64,000 nt of DNA, taken from Babylonia areolata. Taxonomy: Eukaryota > Mollusca > Gastropoda > Neogastropoda > Buccinidae. Below the pieces are notes generated by a model. That model worked only from the letters and a program-made list of their open reading frames with translations. It searched no databases and was not told the DNA's origin. The translations under genes and the position numbers were made by a program. The stretch lies in the NCBI RefSeq assembly GCF_041734735.1, contig NC_134900.1, positions 36,194,300 to 36,258,299 on the forward strand, read 5' to 3'. How positions within the stretch are numbered: position 1 is the first letter of the stretch; every line of letters begins with the position of its first letter. Below, in pieces: positions 59,489 to 64,000 of the stretch.

Positions 59489-59820
59489 TGTGTGTCCTTG
59501 TGTGTGTGCACGTGTGTGGGAGTGCATTTTTCTTCTTCACTTTATAACTGATTGATGCATTATTGTAGAACACTGAGAAATTTTAAAAAGCCATTTTTTT
59601 TCCTTCTTCTTGGTATTATTATTATTATTATTTCAGAGTCATCAAAGGTGGAGAATCTCATGATACACTGTTTTCTGCTATCTTTTTTTTTTTCCTTTCT
59701 AAACGTGAAACACACAGCATTTTCCTCTCTGTAACAATATAATCATTGTGAAGACAATAAAATAAACTTCATAAGAAAAGTAATATTGAAAGGTACACGT
59801 TATAAAATACCTTTAGGCAT
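33652..59820 (-). CDS. Gelsolin-like actin-severing protein, three-domain form (gene 2, complete)
   Basis: Coding exons in transcript order: 59820-59811, 58730-58650, 56180-56107, 54744-54670, 51988-51917, 50584-50454, 49244-49133, 47715-47605, 45248-45165, 38648-38557, 38029-37957, 37212-37117, then either 36213-36118 or 33747-33652. The sum is 1,104 coding bases plus stop: 368 residues, all phases consistent. G1: [39 protein letters not shown]2: [33 protein letters not shown]3: [22 protein letters not shown]. Calcium-site Asp/Glu pairs are present in all three domains. By family knowledge it severs and caps actin filaments in a calcium-dependent way. It is a paralog of gene 1, facing it tail to tail, with two more introns. 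The nearby G2 sequence ([10 protein letters not shown] in place of SNKDERFK) is its most diverged part. Confidence 0.94.
34060..34262 (+). mobile_element. SINE-C, diverged and internally shortened
   Basis: TCAACATATGTGCAGACCTG, GAACCCCCTTTGTGT, GCAGAAGATCAAATA, AAGATCCTGTCATATCA, CAGTGGGTTATGGAAACAA, ACCCAACATGCACCC, GGAGTACGGCTGGC follow in the order of the other SINE-C copies. The tRNA-like head is poorly kept. Confidence 0.72.
34918..35030 (-). mobile_element. SINE-B tail module alone, minus strand
   Basis: GTATCAGTATCTCTAGGAGG..ACCACATCTGCTAAGCAGAT..GACCAGCAGCATAACTCAAT. Diverged. Confidence 0.72.
35790..36105 (-). repeat. Minisatellite in the 3' UTR of the proximal last exon
   Basis: Repeated blocks of TTTGTCACAGACGTGAGAAA and CACCACAGTAATTTTGTCAC, about 30-70 bases per unit, starting about 12 bases after the TGA stop of exon 13a in transcript direction. 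Confidence 0.85.
36118..36213 (-). CDS. Gene 2 last exon, proximal alternative (13a)
   Basis: Acceptor ctctatgcag. Reads [19 protein letters not shown] then [12 protein letters not shown] and TGA, phase 0, 96 bases including the stop. Two cysteines distinguish it from 13b. It is intact, so it is a usable alternative rather than a decayed copy. Confidence 0.92.
   Translation of the reverse strand, partial: TYLCESGQPWRSISVLKEGQKCKQFSSALAA
36290..36655. other. Intron, A/T homopolymer-rich
   Basis: Long A and T runs and AT-rich sequence. No feature recognised. Confidence 0.6.
36656..37080. repeat. (AC)n microsatellite, about 420 bases
   Basis: Imperfect AC repeats with CACTTACACAC and AAGCACAC interruptions. 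It ends about 35 bases from the donor of gene 2 exon 12. Confidence 0.95.
37117..37212 (-). CDS. Gene 2 exon 12 (G3)
   Basis: Acceptor gattcag; donor CAT then gtgagt. [19 protein letters not shown] then [13 protein letters not shown]. Same length as gene 1 exon 17272-17367. Confidence 0.95.
37639..37870. mobile_element. TTAA-bounded MITE, copy 1 (232 bp)
   Basis: Starts TTAACTCTTTCCATACGAAC and ends GGCCGTACTGAGTGAGTTAA. The ends are imperfect inverted repeats with TTAA at both edges. A second copy of identical length and near-identical sequence lies at 50211-50442. Non-coding, probably moved by a piggyBac-type transposase. Confidence 0.75.
37957..38029 (-). CDS. Gene 2 exon 11 (start of G3)
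   Basis: Acceptor tgtttccag; donor GAT then gtgagt. [16 protein letters not shown] then TIDDFKSD. With exon 10 it covers the single exon 16834-16995 of gene 1. Confidence 0.92.
38557..38648 (-). CDS. Gene 2 exon 10 (acidic G2-G3 linker)
   Basis: Acceptor catgacag; donor TTCAG then gtaaac, phase 2. [20 protein letters not shown] then [10 protein letters not shown]. Strongly acidic. Confidence 0.92.
38675..38936. repeat. GT and GC-rich GT/GCGT microsatellites
   Basis: A pure GT run at about 38675-38710 and alternating GT/GC runs (GTGCGCGC, GTGCGTGC) at about 38857-38936. Alternating purine-pyrimidine of this type can form Z-DNA. Confidence 0.9.
39190..44170. repeat. 5-kb minisatellite, 34-bp unit GTGCTGTTTAGGACAGAGGT-type
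   Basis: The basic unit is GTGCTGTTTAGGACAGAGG then TGGGTACTAAGAGGG; some units carry an extra GTGCTAAAAGGGG block. Blocks are duplicated at a higher order: about 39785-40420 resembles 41370-42010, and about 41085-41368 equals 43518-43805 almost exactly. 42015-43495 is the same repeat with many small losses, unlike its surroundings. The array fills most of the intron between gene 2 exons 9 and 10. Confidence 0.93.
44171..44746. other. Intron, no gene
   Basis: Short TC, C and AC runs (44318-44400), then AT-rich sequence. Nothing else recognised. Confidence 0.6.
44747..45149 (+). mobile_element. SINE-A, full length
   Basis: Head TGGCCTAGAGGTAATGCGTC with B-box GGTTCGAAATCAC, linker, core ATTCGGATGAGACGATAAAC, tail GGGAGAGCAGCCCGAGTTTC and end AAATACAAATACAAAT. 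Its tail stops about 15 bases from the donor of gene 2 exon 9. It is antisense to the gene. The best-kept SINE-A here. Confidence 0.9.
45165..45248 (-). CDS. Gene 2 exon 9 (G2)
   Basis: Acceptor gtgttcag; donor TCC then gtgagt. [18 protein letters not shown] then [10 protein letters not shown]. Counterpart of gene 1 exon 14005-14085, one codon longer. Confidence 0.93.
45290..45520. repeat. (AC)n and (TC)n(AC)n microsatellites
   Basis: AC run about 45298-45352; TC then AC about 45462-45519. Upstream side of exon 9. Confidence 0.93.
45690..46035 (-). mobile_element. SINE-C
   Basis: Read on the minus strand: tRNA-like head (TGACGGACGCAATAGCTGAG, a TTCAAAT-like B box), GGTGGAGATTTTTTCTGATC, GTGCCTGAACCCCC, the ATACCCAGCATGCACACCCC block and an AAGAAGAAGAAG end. 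Confidence 0.85.
46405..46640 (-). mobile_element. LINE fragment, ORF2 end with zinc-knuckle-like motif
   Basis: The minus strand reads [20 protein letters not shown] then FVLEFP. The layout matches [19 protein letters not shown] in the LINE at 8293-9060, with one cysteine replaced. A diverged relative of the same group. Confidence 0.62.
46641..47604. other. Intron, AT-rich with TA microsatellites
   Basis: TA runs at about 46838-46860 and 47291-47360, CTTCTTCT near 46750 and homopolymers. No gene. Confidence 0.65.
47605..47715 (-). CDS. Gene 2 exon 8 (G2)
   Basis: Acceptor aacattcag; donor AAG then gtaggg. [20 protein letters not shown] then [17 protein letters not shown]. Same length as gene 1 exon 12151-12261. 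Confidence 0.94.
47838..47900. repeat. (GT)n microsatellite
   Basis: About 60 bases of GT with one T interruption. Confidence 0.95.
47935..48085 (+). mobile_element. SINE core fragment with TATAAGTA tail
   Basis: ATTCAGATGAGATGGTAAGC, GAACCCACGGCAACAGAAGT, CTGGCAAAATTCTGCAGAAT (the shared SINE core), then CACAATATAAGTAGGCATAT. The last part is the seed of the tandem array that follows. Confidence 0.75.
48086..49132. repeat. 50-bp minisatellite derived from a SINE tail, touching gene 2 exon 7
   Basis: About 20 units of AGATAGGCACTATATAAGTA, TCCATATCATATCGTATCG and TGTTCTCA. Period 50 (for example 48491 to 48541). The last unit reaches within about six bases of the exon 7 donor at 49132. The ACTATATAAGTATCCAT piece matches the retroposon end at 10665-10750. 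Confidence 0.93.
49133..49244 (-). CDS. Gene 2 exon 7 (end of G1)
   Basis: Acceptor gtgtgtcag; donor GAG then gtgcgt. [20 protein letters not shown] then [17 protein letters not shown]. Confidence 0.94.
49251..49395. repeat. (AC)n runs with GTTTGTTT spacers
   Basis: Three AC runs separated by CGTTTGTT-type spacers, starting at the acceptor side of exon 7, where the AC/GT run forms part of the 3' splice region. Confidence 0.9.
49396..49805. other. Intron, no feature recognised
   Basis: Includes two similar short blocks (GTAACTGCAC..AATGATAGAAATTAACTG and GTAACTGCAC..AATGTTAAAACTTAACTG). No gene. Confidence 0.5.
49806..50200 (-). mobile_element. SINE-B, full length, minus strand
   Basis: TTTCAGTTTCTCAAGGAGGC, TACACCACATCTGCTGGGCA, GGATTTCTTCTACAGAATTT, GGTTTATCGTCTCATC, GGATTCAAACCCAGACCCTA and the tRNA-like head near 50190. 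Confidence 0.88.
50211..50442. mobile_element. TTAA-bounded MITE, copy 2 (232 bp)
   Basis: Same length and nearly the same sequence as 37639-37870, with TTAA at both edges. It ends only about 11 bases into the intron from the donor of gene 2 exon 6. Confidence 0.78.
50454..50584 (-). CDS. Gene 2 exon 6 (G1)
   Basis: Acceptor acgtacag; donor ATTCA then gtaaga, phase 2. [42 protein letters not shown]. One codon longer than gene 1 exon 7058-7185. Confidence 0.95.
50585..51916. other. Intron, AT-rich, no repeats or gene recognised
   Basis: A fairly repeat-free AT-rich intron. 51215-51250 (TTATTCAGGTAACCATTGAA) resembles 53940-53975 within repeat D. Confidence 0.5.
51917..51988 (-). CDS. Gene 2 exon 5 (G1)
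   Basis: Acceptor aaattgcag; donor CAG then gtaaaa. [20 protein letters not shown] then NSTQ. 72 bases as in gene 1. Confidence 0.95.
52000..52390 (-). mobile_element. SINE-B-type tail with a separate AT-rich body
   Basis: 52000-52135 is the tail module (CAGTTTCAGTAGCTCAAGGA..CGCGCTTAGTCAGGCCTTGA). 52136-52280 is a body (AAGGTGCAAAAATTTGATGA, AGTCAACTATAAGCGTACAT) that recurs next to the tail at 62355-62600 and partly at 59316-59420. It may be the 3' end of a LINE that lent its tail to SINE-B. Confidence 0.72.
52616..53030 (-). mobile_element. SINE-C, full length with poly(A)
   Basis: Minus strand: head GGGCGCAATAGCCGAGTGG (perfect A-box form) with B box GGGTTCGAATCT, GGGTGGAGATTTTTCCGATC, CACCCCCGAAAACGGAGTA, then GCAGCCCATGAACGC and a poly(A) of about 35 (poly-T at 52619-52654 on +). 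It appears complete and young. Confidence 0.9.
53037..53295. repeat. 43-bp minisatellite
   Basis: Six units of TCCTCCACCTCTATCATCTT plus CCAATATCAGTTATCTCTCA. It directly follows the SINE-C head, whose CATCTTTCACTTCTCTCATC flank runs into it. Confidence 0.93.
53480..53965. repeat. Repeat D, longest copy
   Basis: ACATACTTACCGTGACCCAA, GCAGACTCTGGCAGGGGTCT, CCTGTCCTGTGCAAACTACT, TACGGCCGATAACCTCCCGG. Parts recur at 8030-8097 and 55610-55700. No coding region. Class unknown. Confidence 0.55.
53966..54669. other. Intron, no feature recognised
   Basis: AT-rich with scattered CACAC. A two-copy block (AACACATAT..TGAACATGAAATAAATCA) lies at about 54325-54410. Confidence 0.5.
54670..54744 (-). CDS. 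Gene 2 exon 4 (G1)
   Basis: Acceptor gtgttcag; donor AAT then gtaagc. [20 protein letters not shown] then YIILN. Separated from exon 3 by an intron absent from gene 1. Confidence 0.94.
54745..55609. other. Intron, no feature recognised
   Basis: AT-rich, with small CAC/ATAC patches and an AAAAT run near 55399. No gene. Confidence 0.5.
55610..55850 (+). mobile_element. Repeat D piece joined to SINE-C 3' half
   Basis: 55610-55720: ACATACTGATCACGACCCAC..TGCAGACTCTGGAAGGGGTC (repeat D). 55722-55848: CCAAAAACAGAGTATGGCTG..GTGAACATGGGAGTTGCTGC..AAGAAGAAGAA, the SINE-C 3' half on +. Confidence 0.72.
56107..56180 (-). CDS. Gene 2 exon 3 (G1)
   Basis: Acceptor ctgttgcag before AGGAGTC; donor ATCGAG then gtaacg. 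[18 protein letters not shown] then KIWRIE. 74 bases. Its acceptor and first bases are the seed of the adjoining minisatellite. Confidence 0.93.
56181..57300 (-). repeat. 43-bp minisatellite seeded on the gene 2 exon 3 acceptor
   Basis: About 26 units. On the gene's strand each holds CCACTGCACTGTTGCAG then AGGAGTGAGGGTGTTTAATG. The true junction is CACTGTTGCAG then AGGAGTCGGC, so each unit repeats the acceptor and the first six exon bases. 43 is not a multiple of three, so a decoy one unit away would shift the frame. Confidence 0.94.
57301..58129. other. Intron, low-complexity, no gene
   Basis: CA-rich pyrimidine stretch with weak AATAAACAC repeats (57315-57550), then ATTGCATTGCAC-type sequence (57740-58090). 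No exon. Confidence 0.55.
58130..58575. repeat. About 44-bp minisatellite
   Basis: Units of GAATCCACTGCCTTCCTGTG, CTGAGCCCTAGACACAGTGG, AAAT; about ten copies with some shortened to about 27. It ends about 75 bases from the donor of exon 2. Confidence 0.92.
58650..58730 (-). CDS. Gene 2 exon 2 (start of G1)
   Basis: Acceptor gatgtttcag; donor GTGAAAA then gtgagg, phase 1. [20 protein letters not shown] then EEKQVK. Same length and phases as gene 1 48-128. Confidence 0.94.
58731..59810. other. First coding intron of gene 2
   Basis: Contains AC runs (58880-58910), an AAT/AAC-rich stretch, the SINE-B tail element at 59180-59420 (below), a GT run (59458-59500) and AT-rich DNA. No further exon seen. 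Confidence 0.6.
59180..59420 (-). mobile_element. SINE-B-type tail with AT-rich body
   Basis: CAGTTTCAGTAGCTCAAGGA..CAGATGCCTGACCAGCAGCG..CTTAGTCAGGCCTTGAGAAA, then an A-rich stretch with GGGGGAATAAATAATAGATA as at 52136 onward. Confidence 0.78.
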
Positions 59821-59878
59821 TTTGATGTAGGAACCGTGTCACTATGCGCAAGAGTGATCCGGAGTGTGTAGACAGTGT
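59811..59878 (-). CDS. Gene 2 exon 1: 5' UTR end and start codon
   Basis: Acceptor gcgtttcag at 59879 side; the coding part is ATGCCTAAAG (59820-59811) before gtattt, phase 1, giving MPK and the first base of Gly. 58 bases of 5' UTR precede it. Because it has its own acceptor, at least one non-coding exon and the promoter lie further up, possibly beyond 64000. CATCAAAATGC is a good start context. Confidence 0.82.
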
Positions 59879-60491
59879 CTGAAACGCACAAGCAAAATAC
59901 AACATGAAGTATTGTGGAAAATCACAGGTTTTTACATCAGTAACAATAACAACAATAATGTGTGGTTTATGTACTTAATTTGCAGGTATAAGCAACAACA
60001 ACAACAAAAAGCACAAACATCAAAATAAAAGCATCACATGCATGCATCTATGTACACACAGACACAGACACACAGATACAGACACAGACACACACACACA
60101 CACACAGACTTTCATCAATACCATACAGACCACATTAACTCCACAGCTACACACGCTCAACAAGAAGCTATCGCCCACATGTCTTTCCATCATGTTGTTA
60201 CAACTAATAATTGCTGTGACAGAAAAAATGTGTTGTCAACCTGTGTCATCCGATCAGCACCAATGGAAACAGACTGCCATGATTACAGAAATCTGGTACG
60301 TCAGCAAGCATGAGTCAGGTTTATGATCTGATGGCACATGCAGCAAATCAATGAACAGGTGAAACGAACCGCACGCACACGCATTCATGCATGCACACAC
60401 ATGCACACATACATTAAAGTATATACACACACACACACACATGCATGCACGCACACATACATGCACATGTATGCAATTAGAGCTATTTTCT
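59879..60491. other. Upstream intron or flank, no gene
   Basis: AAC and CA repeats (59940-60010, 60050-60105, 60370-60470). I see no promoter element or exon. Confidence 0.5.
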
Positions 60492-60900
60492 ACTTCTTCT
60501 TCTTCTGCGTTTGTGGGCTGTAACTCCCACATTCACTCGTATGTACACAAGTAGGCTTTAACATGTATAACTGTTTTTACCCCACCATGAAGGGAGCCAT
60601 ACTCCTTTTTTCAGGGGTGGGTGGGAAAGGAGGGATGGGGTGCATGCTGGGTATATTCTTTTTTCCATAACCCACCGAATGCTGACATGGATTACAGCAT
60701 CTTTAACGTGCATATTTGATCTTCTGCTTGCTTATACACACAAAGGGGGTTCAGGCACTACCAGGTCTGCACATATGTTGACCTGGGAGATCGGAAAAAT
60801 CTCCACCCTTTAAACACCAGGTGCTGTTACCGAGATTCAAACCCTGGACCCTCAGATTGAAAGTCCAACGCTTTAACCATTTGGCTATTGCACCTGTCAG
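60492..60900 (-). mobile_element. SINE-C, near full length
   Basis: TTCTTCTTCTTCTGCGTTTG at the 3' end, then CATACTCCTTTTTTCAGGGG, ATTACAGCATCTTTAACGTG, GAGATCGGAAAAATCTCCAC and the head GTCCAACGCTTTAACCATTT. More diverged than the copy at 52616. Confidence 0.87.
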
Positions 60901-61132
60901 CTATATTCTACAAGATGGATAATATCCACATATTTTTCCTGGCTTGTATAAGATCATATGTCCCCCAATATAACTGACAAAGCACCACTGAAATCTGAGG
61001 AAGGCCAAATGAAAACTGACCAAATTAAGCGCATTTCAATGAGTCAATAACATTTCAGCCATGTACGGTATAAAGAATCTGTCAAAAGAGAACAAAATCA
61101 CTATGGTACTGAATGGATTTTTTTTCTCAAGG

Positions 61133-61250
61133 CCTTACTAAGCGCATTGGGTTGCGCTGCTGGTCAGGCATCTGCTTAGCAGATGTGGTGTAGCGTATAT
61201 ATGGATTTGTCCAAACACAGTGACACCTCCTTCAGTAACTGAACTGAACT
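61133..61250 (+). mobile_element. SINE-B tail module alone
   Basis: CTCAAGGCCTTACTAAGCGC..GGTTGCGCTGCTGGTCAGGC..TGTGGTGTAGCGTATATATG..CTCCTTCAGTAACTGAACTG. Confidence 0.8.
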
Positions 61251-62309
61251 GAAATGCAGTCATTATAGCTACATACAATTATCGTTCACATTCACGCTTG
61301 CTGACATTTGCCGGCTGATTATCCTGAAGCCAGACACCATTTAATCAGTGCACCATTATGTAACATTCCACAGTTAAGTGTTGCTGACTAACTGAATCAA
61401 TATTTTCGGGGCAGCCGCCAGTTGTAATTAATTGGTTAGACTGGCTCAGCAAGCCTCCCTGCCCTGTCTCAAATCTGACAGCAAGTAGTGAAGTACACAT
61501 ATCGTTGTTTCATAGTTCTTTGAGCATAACAACTTTGCACCATCCCTGAAAATTGAATATGGATGCTTCAAATTTCATGGTTTAATCTTTCTTGGCTTAC
61601 AATTTACTCATATTTTTTTTCCTGGCTTGAGATTTTCTGTTAATCATTCACTTGGCTGCACAGAGAGGCTGAGACATTGTTGAAACTGGTATCCTTTCGT
61701 ACAGAATTTGTTCACACCAAATCCGATACATAGACATTTACTGATTGCGGCACTTTTTAAATTTTTTAATGCTATTGACATTCACTGTTGCTTTCTTGAA
61801 AGAAAAAAGACATTTGTAACTGAATAGTAAATACTGCAACATTATAGTGAATACAGTTACATCATATCAAATTACTTCACAGTTCATTAACCTGGCAAAT
61901 TAATTCATAGTTTGTTAACCTGGCAAACATGTAGAAATGTGAGTTTCAGTTGAATCATGTGAACAGCAAGTTCAAATGGAATATCAGCAAAATAAGAGAG
62001 TGAGAGAGGGCATATTTTGTCACATAAGGGAGAGAAAGAGAAAGTGAGAGAGACAGAGATACACACAGAGAGACAGAGAACACATTCCAGTGCTTCGTGG
62101 GTTGTTCTGCACAAAGTATACATTTGATCGCTGATAAATCGACCACCTGGGAACAAAAAATGTTTAAAAGTCAACTTAACCAAGGTCTGACTTCTCCAAG
62201 ATATGCTGATCAGTCAATCTTTTCTGAAATAAGGATGACATCCATGGAATGGAAAGTTATCTCCCCTCACCCCCCTCACGCTCTCCCCCCCCCCCCCTAT
62301 TTTTTTCAG
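61251..62309. other. Upstream flank, no feature recognised
   Basis: AT-rich with a GAGAGA patch (61995-62080) and a C run (62285-62297). No gene, RNA or known repeat seen. Confidence 0.5.
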
Positions 62310-62610
62310 ATGCCTGACCAGCAGCATAACCCAACCCGCTTAGTCAGGCCTTGAGAAAAAAATAATAAAATGAATTAAATAAATAAATAAATAAAATTAA
62401 ATTAAAATTAAAATATTAAAATAAAATAACAAAACAAACAAACAAAATAAATAAATAAATGAATAAATGAATAAAATAAAAAGAAATAAGTAAATAAATA
62501 AATAAATAATTGATAAATACATAAAAGACAACTACTACTAATAATGATAATATTTATAAGGTGCAAAAACTTGATGAAGTCAACTGTAAATGTACAAAAA
62601 AAAAAATAAA
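62310..62610 (-). mobile_element. SINE-B-type tail with AT-rich body
   Basis: CAGATGCCTGACCAGCAGCA..CTTAGTCAGGCCTTGAGAAA, then AAATAAATAAAT runs and AAGGTGCAAAAACTTGATGA, AGTCAACTGTAAATGTAC as at 52136-52280. Confidence 0.75.
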
Positions 62611-63017
62611 TATAATAAAATAAAAATAAAAAGTAACGTCATGGCAAGCGATCCTGGGAAAGTATGATGTATCATATGTGTGTGTGTGTGTGTTGAGTTA
62701 TTGTGTGTGATGTTGTTGTGTGTGTAGACATGTACATGAATAGTGTTTGGCTGGATGACTGTACAGGGATATACATACAAGCAGTCATTATAGATTTTAT
62801 GCATCTGTTTTTACATTGTGCAGCAGGTTGTACAGCTGAATATGCTTTACACAAAAAGGAGCTCTTTAATTATCTATTCTTCTACTTCTTCTTCTTCTTA
62901 GTATTATTATTAATATTATTATTATTATCACTGTTATTCTTATCATCATTGTTATTGTTATTACAATCATCATCACCTTTATCATCATTGTAATTATTAT
63001 GTTTATATTCATTATTA

Positions 63018-64000
63018 TCAAGTGACATGTTATCAGTGATCCTGACAGCAGAGCAGACACAGACTGTCTGTAGTTACTTCAACAGACAGCAGAGCACACA
63101 CACACTGTCTATGGTCACTTCAGAGATATAGGACAATGATCACAAGTTATCAGTGATCCTGACAGCACAGCACACACAGACTGTATATAGTTATTTAGCC
63201 TGTCTATAGTTACTTCAACTAACAGCACAACACACACAGTCTATAGTTACTTAGCCTGTCTACAGTTACTCCAACTGACAGCACAGCACACACAGACTGT
63301 CCATAGTTACTTAGCCTGTCTATAGTTACTTAGCCTGTCTACAGTTACTTCAACTGACAGCACAGCACACACAGACTGTCCATAGTTACTTAGCCTGTCT
63401 ATAGTTACTTAGCCTGTCTACAGTTACTTCAACTGACAGCACAGCACACACAGACTGTCCATAGTTACTTAGCCTGTCTATAGTTACTTAGCCTGTCTAC
63501 AGTTACTTCAACTGACAGCATAGCACACACAGACTGTCCATAGTTACTTAGCCTGTCTATAGTTACTTAGCCTGTCTACAGTTACTTCAACTGACAGCAT
63601 AGCACACACAGACTGTCTATAGTTACTTAGCCTGTCTACAGTTACTTAGCCTGTCTACAGTTACTTCAACTGACAGCTAAGCACACACAGACCGTCTATA
63701 GTTACTCCAACTGACAGCACAGCACACACAGACTGTCTATAGCTACTTTGCCTGTCTACAGTTACTTAGCCTGTCTACAGTAACTTCAACTGACAGCACA
63801 GCACACACAGACTGTCTATAGTTACTTAGCCTGTCTACAGTTACTTAGCCTGTCTACAGTAACTTCAACTGACAGCACAGCACACACAGACTGTCCATAG
63901 TTACTTAGCCTGTCTATAGTTACTTAGCCTGTCTACAGTTACTTCAACTGACAGCAGAGCACACACAGACCGTCTATAGTTACTCCAACTGACAGCACAG
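63018..64000. repeat. 79-bp satellite, continues past the window
   Basis: Units combine TTACTTAGCCTGTCTATAG, TTACTTAGCCTGTCTACAG, TTACTTCAACTGACAGCACA and GCACACACAGACTGTCCATA. A 20-base sub-repeat (TTACTTAGCCTGTCTAYAG) occurs once to three times per unit. About twelve units are in the window. Confidence 0.93.

Noticed and set aside
585-60900. Apparent tRNA genes (B-box GGTTCGAATC matches)
   Set aside because: Each belongs to a SINE head followed by the family's core and tail. None forms a clean isolated cloverleaf by eye.

Overview
The window reads as nuclear DNA of a mollusc, most likely a gastropod. Evidence: spliced animal genes with GT-AG introns; long AC/TC microsatellites; several tRNA-headed SINE families whose shared core (around the motif ATTCGGATGAGACGATAAAC) and shared 3' tail (around GCGTTGGGTTACGCTGCTGG) I associate with snail genomes; and fragments of several LINEs. 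The species is not determined.

Two host genes are visible, both encoding short three-domain gelsolin-family actin-severing proteins (severin / earthworm actin-modulator size class, about 365 residues). Gene 1 lies on + (exons from 48 to 18065; the start-codon exon is upstream of the window). Gene 2 lies on - (start codon at 59820, coding exons down to 33652), so the two paralogs converge tail to tail. Their exon phases and lengths correspond one to one, except that gene 2 has two extra introns and two complete alternative last exons (36118-36213 and 33652-33747).

Layout: 1-18065, gene 1, with introns full of minisatellites, SINEs and LINE pieces. 18066-23300, 3' flank of gene 1 with a 3' UTR microsatellite, two TTAA-flanked MITE-like elements and an RTE-like LINE end. 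About 23350-30270, a fossil Ty3/Gypsy LTR retrotransposon. About 30560-33651, repeat-poor AT-rich DNA that is probably the long 3' UTR of gene 2. 33652-59878, gene 2, including a 5 kb 34-bp minisatellite (39190-44170), part of which looks like poor assembly. 59879-64000, gene 2 5' flank or upstream intron, with SINEs and a 79-bp satellite running off the window end.

The most unusual signal is that several intronic minisatellites are built from, or start exactly at, splice junctions. A 42-bp unit repeats the end of gene 1 exon 5 plus its donor. A 46-bp unit repeats the acceptor and first bases of gene 1 exon 9. A 43-bp unit repeats the acceptor and first bases of gene 2 exon 3. Each leaves many decoy splice sites next to the real one. 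SINEs and a MITE have also landed within about 10-25 bp of real splice sites. No bacterial-type system, CRISPR array or operon is present.
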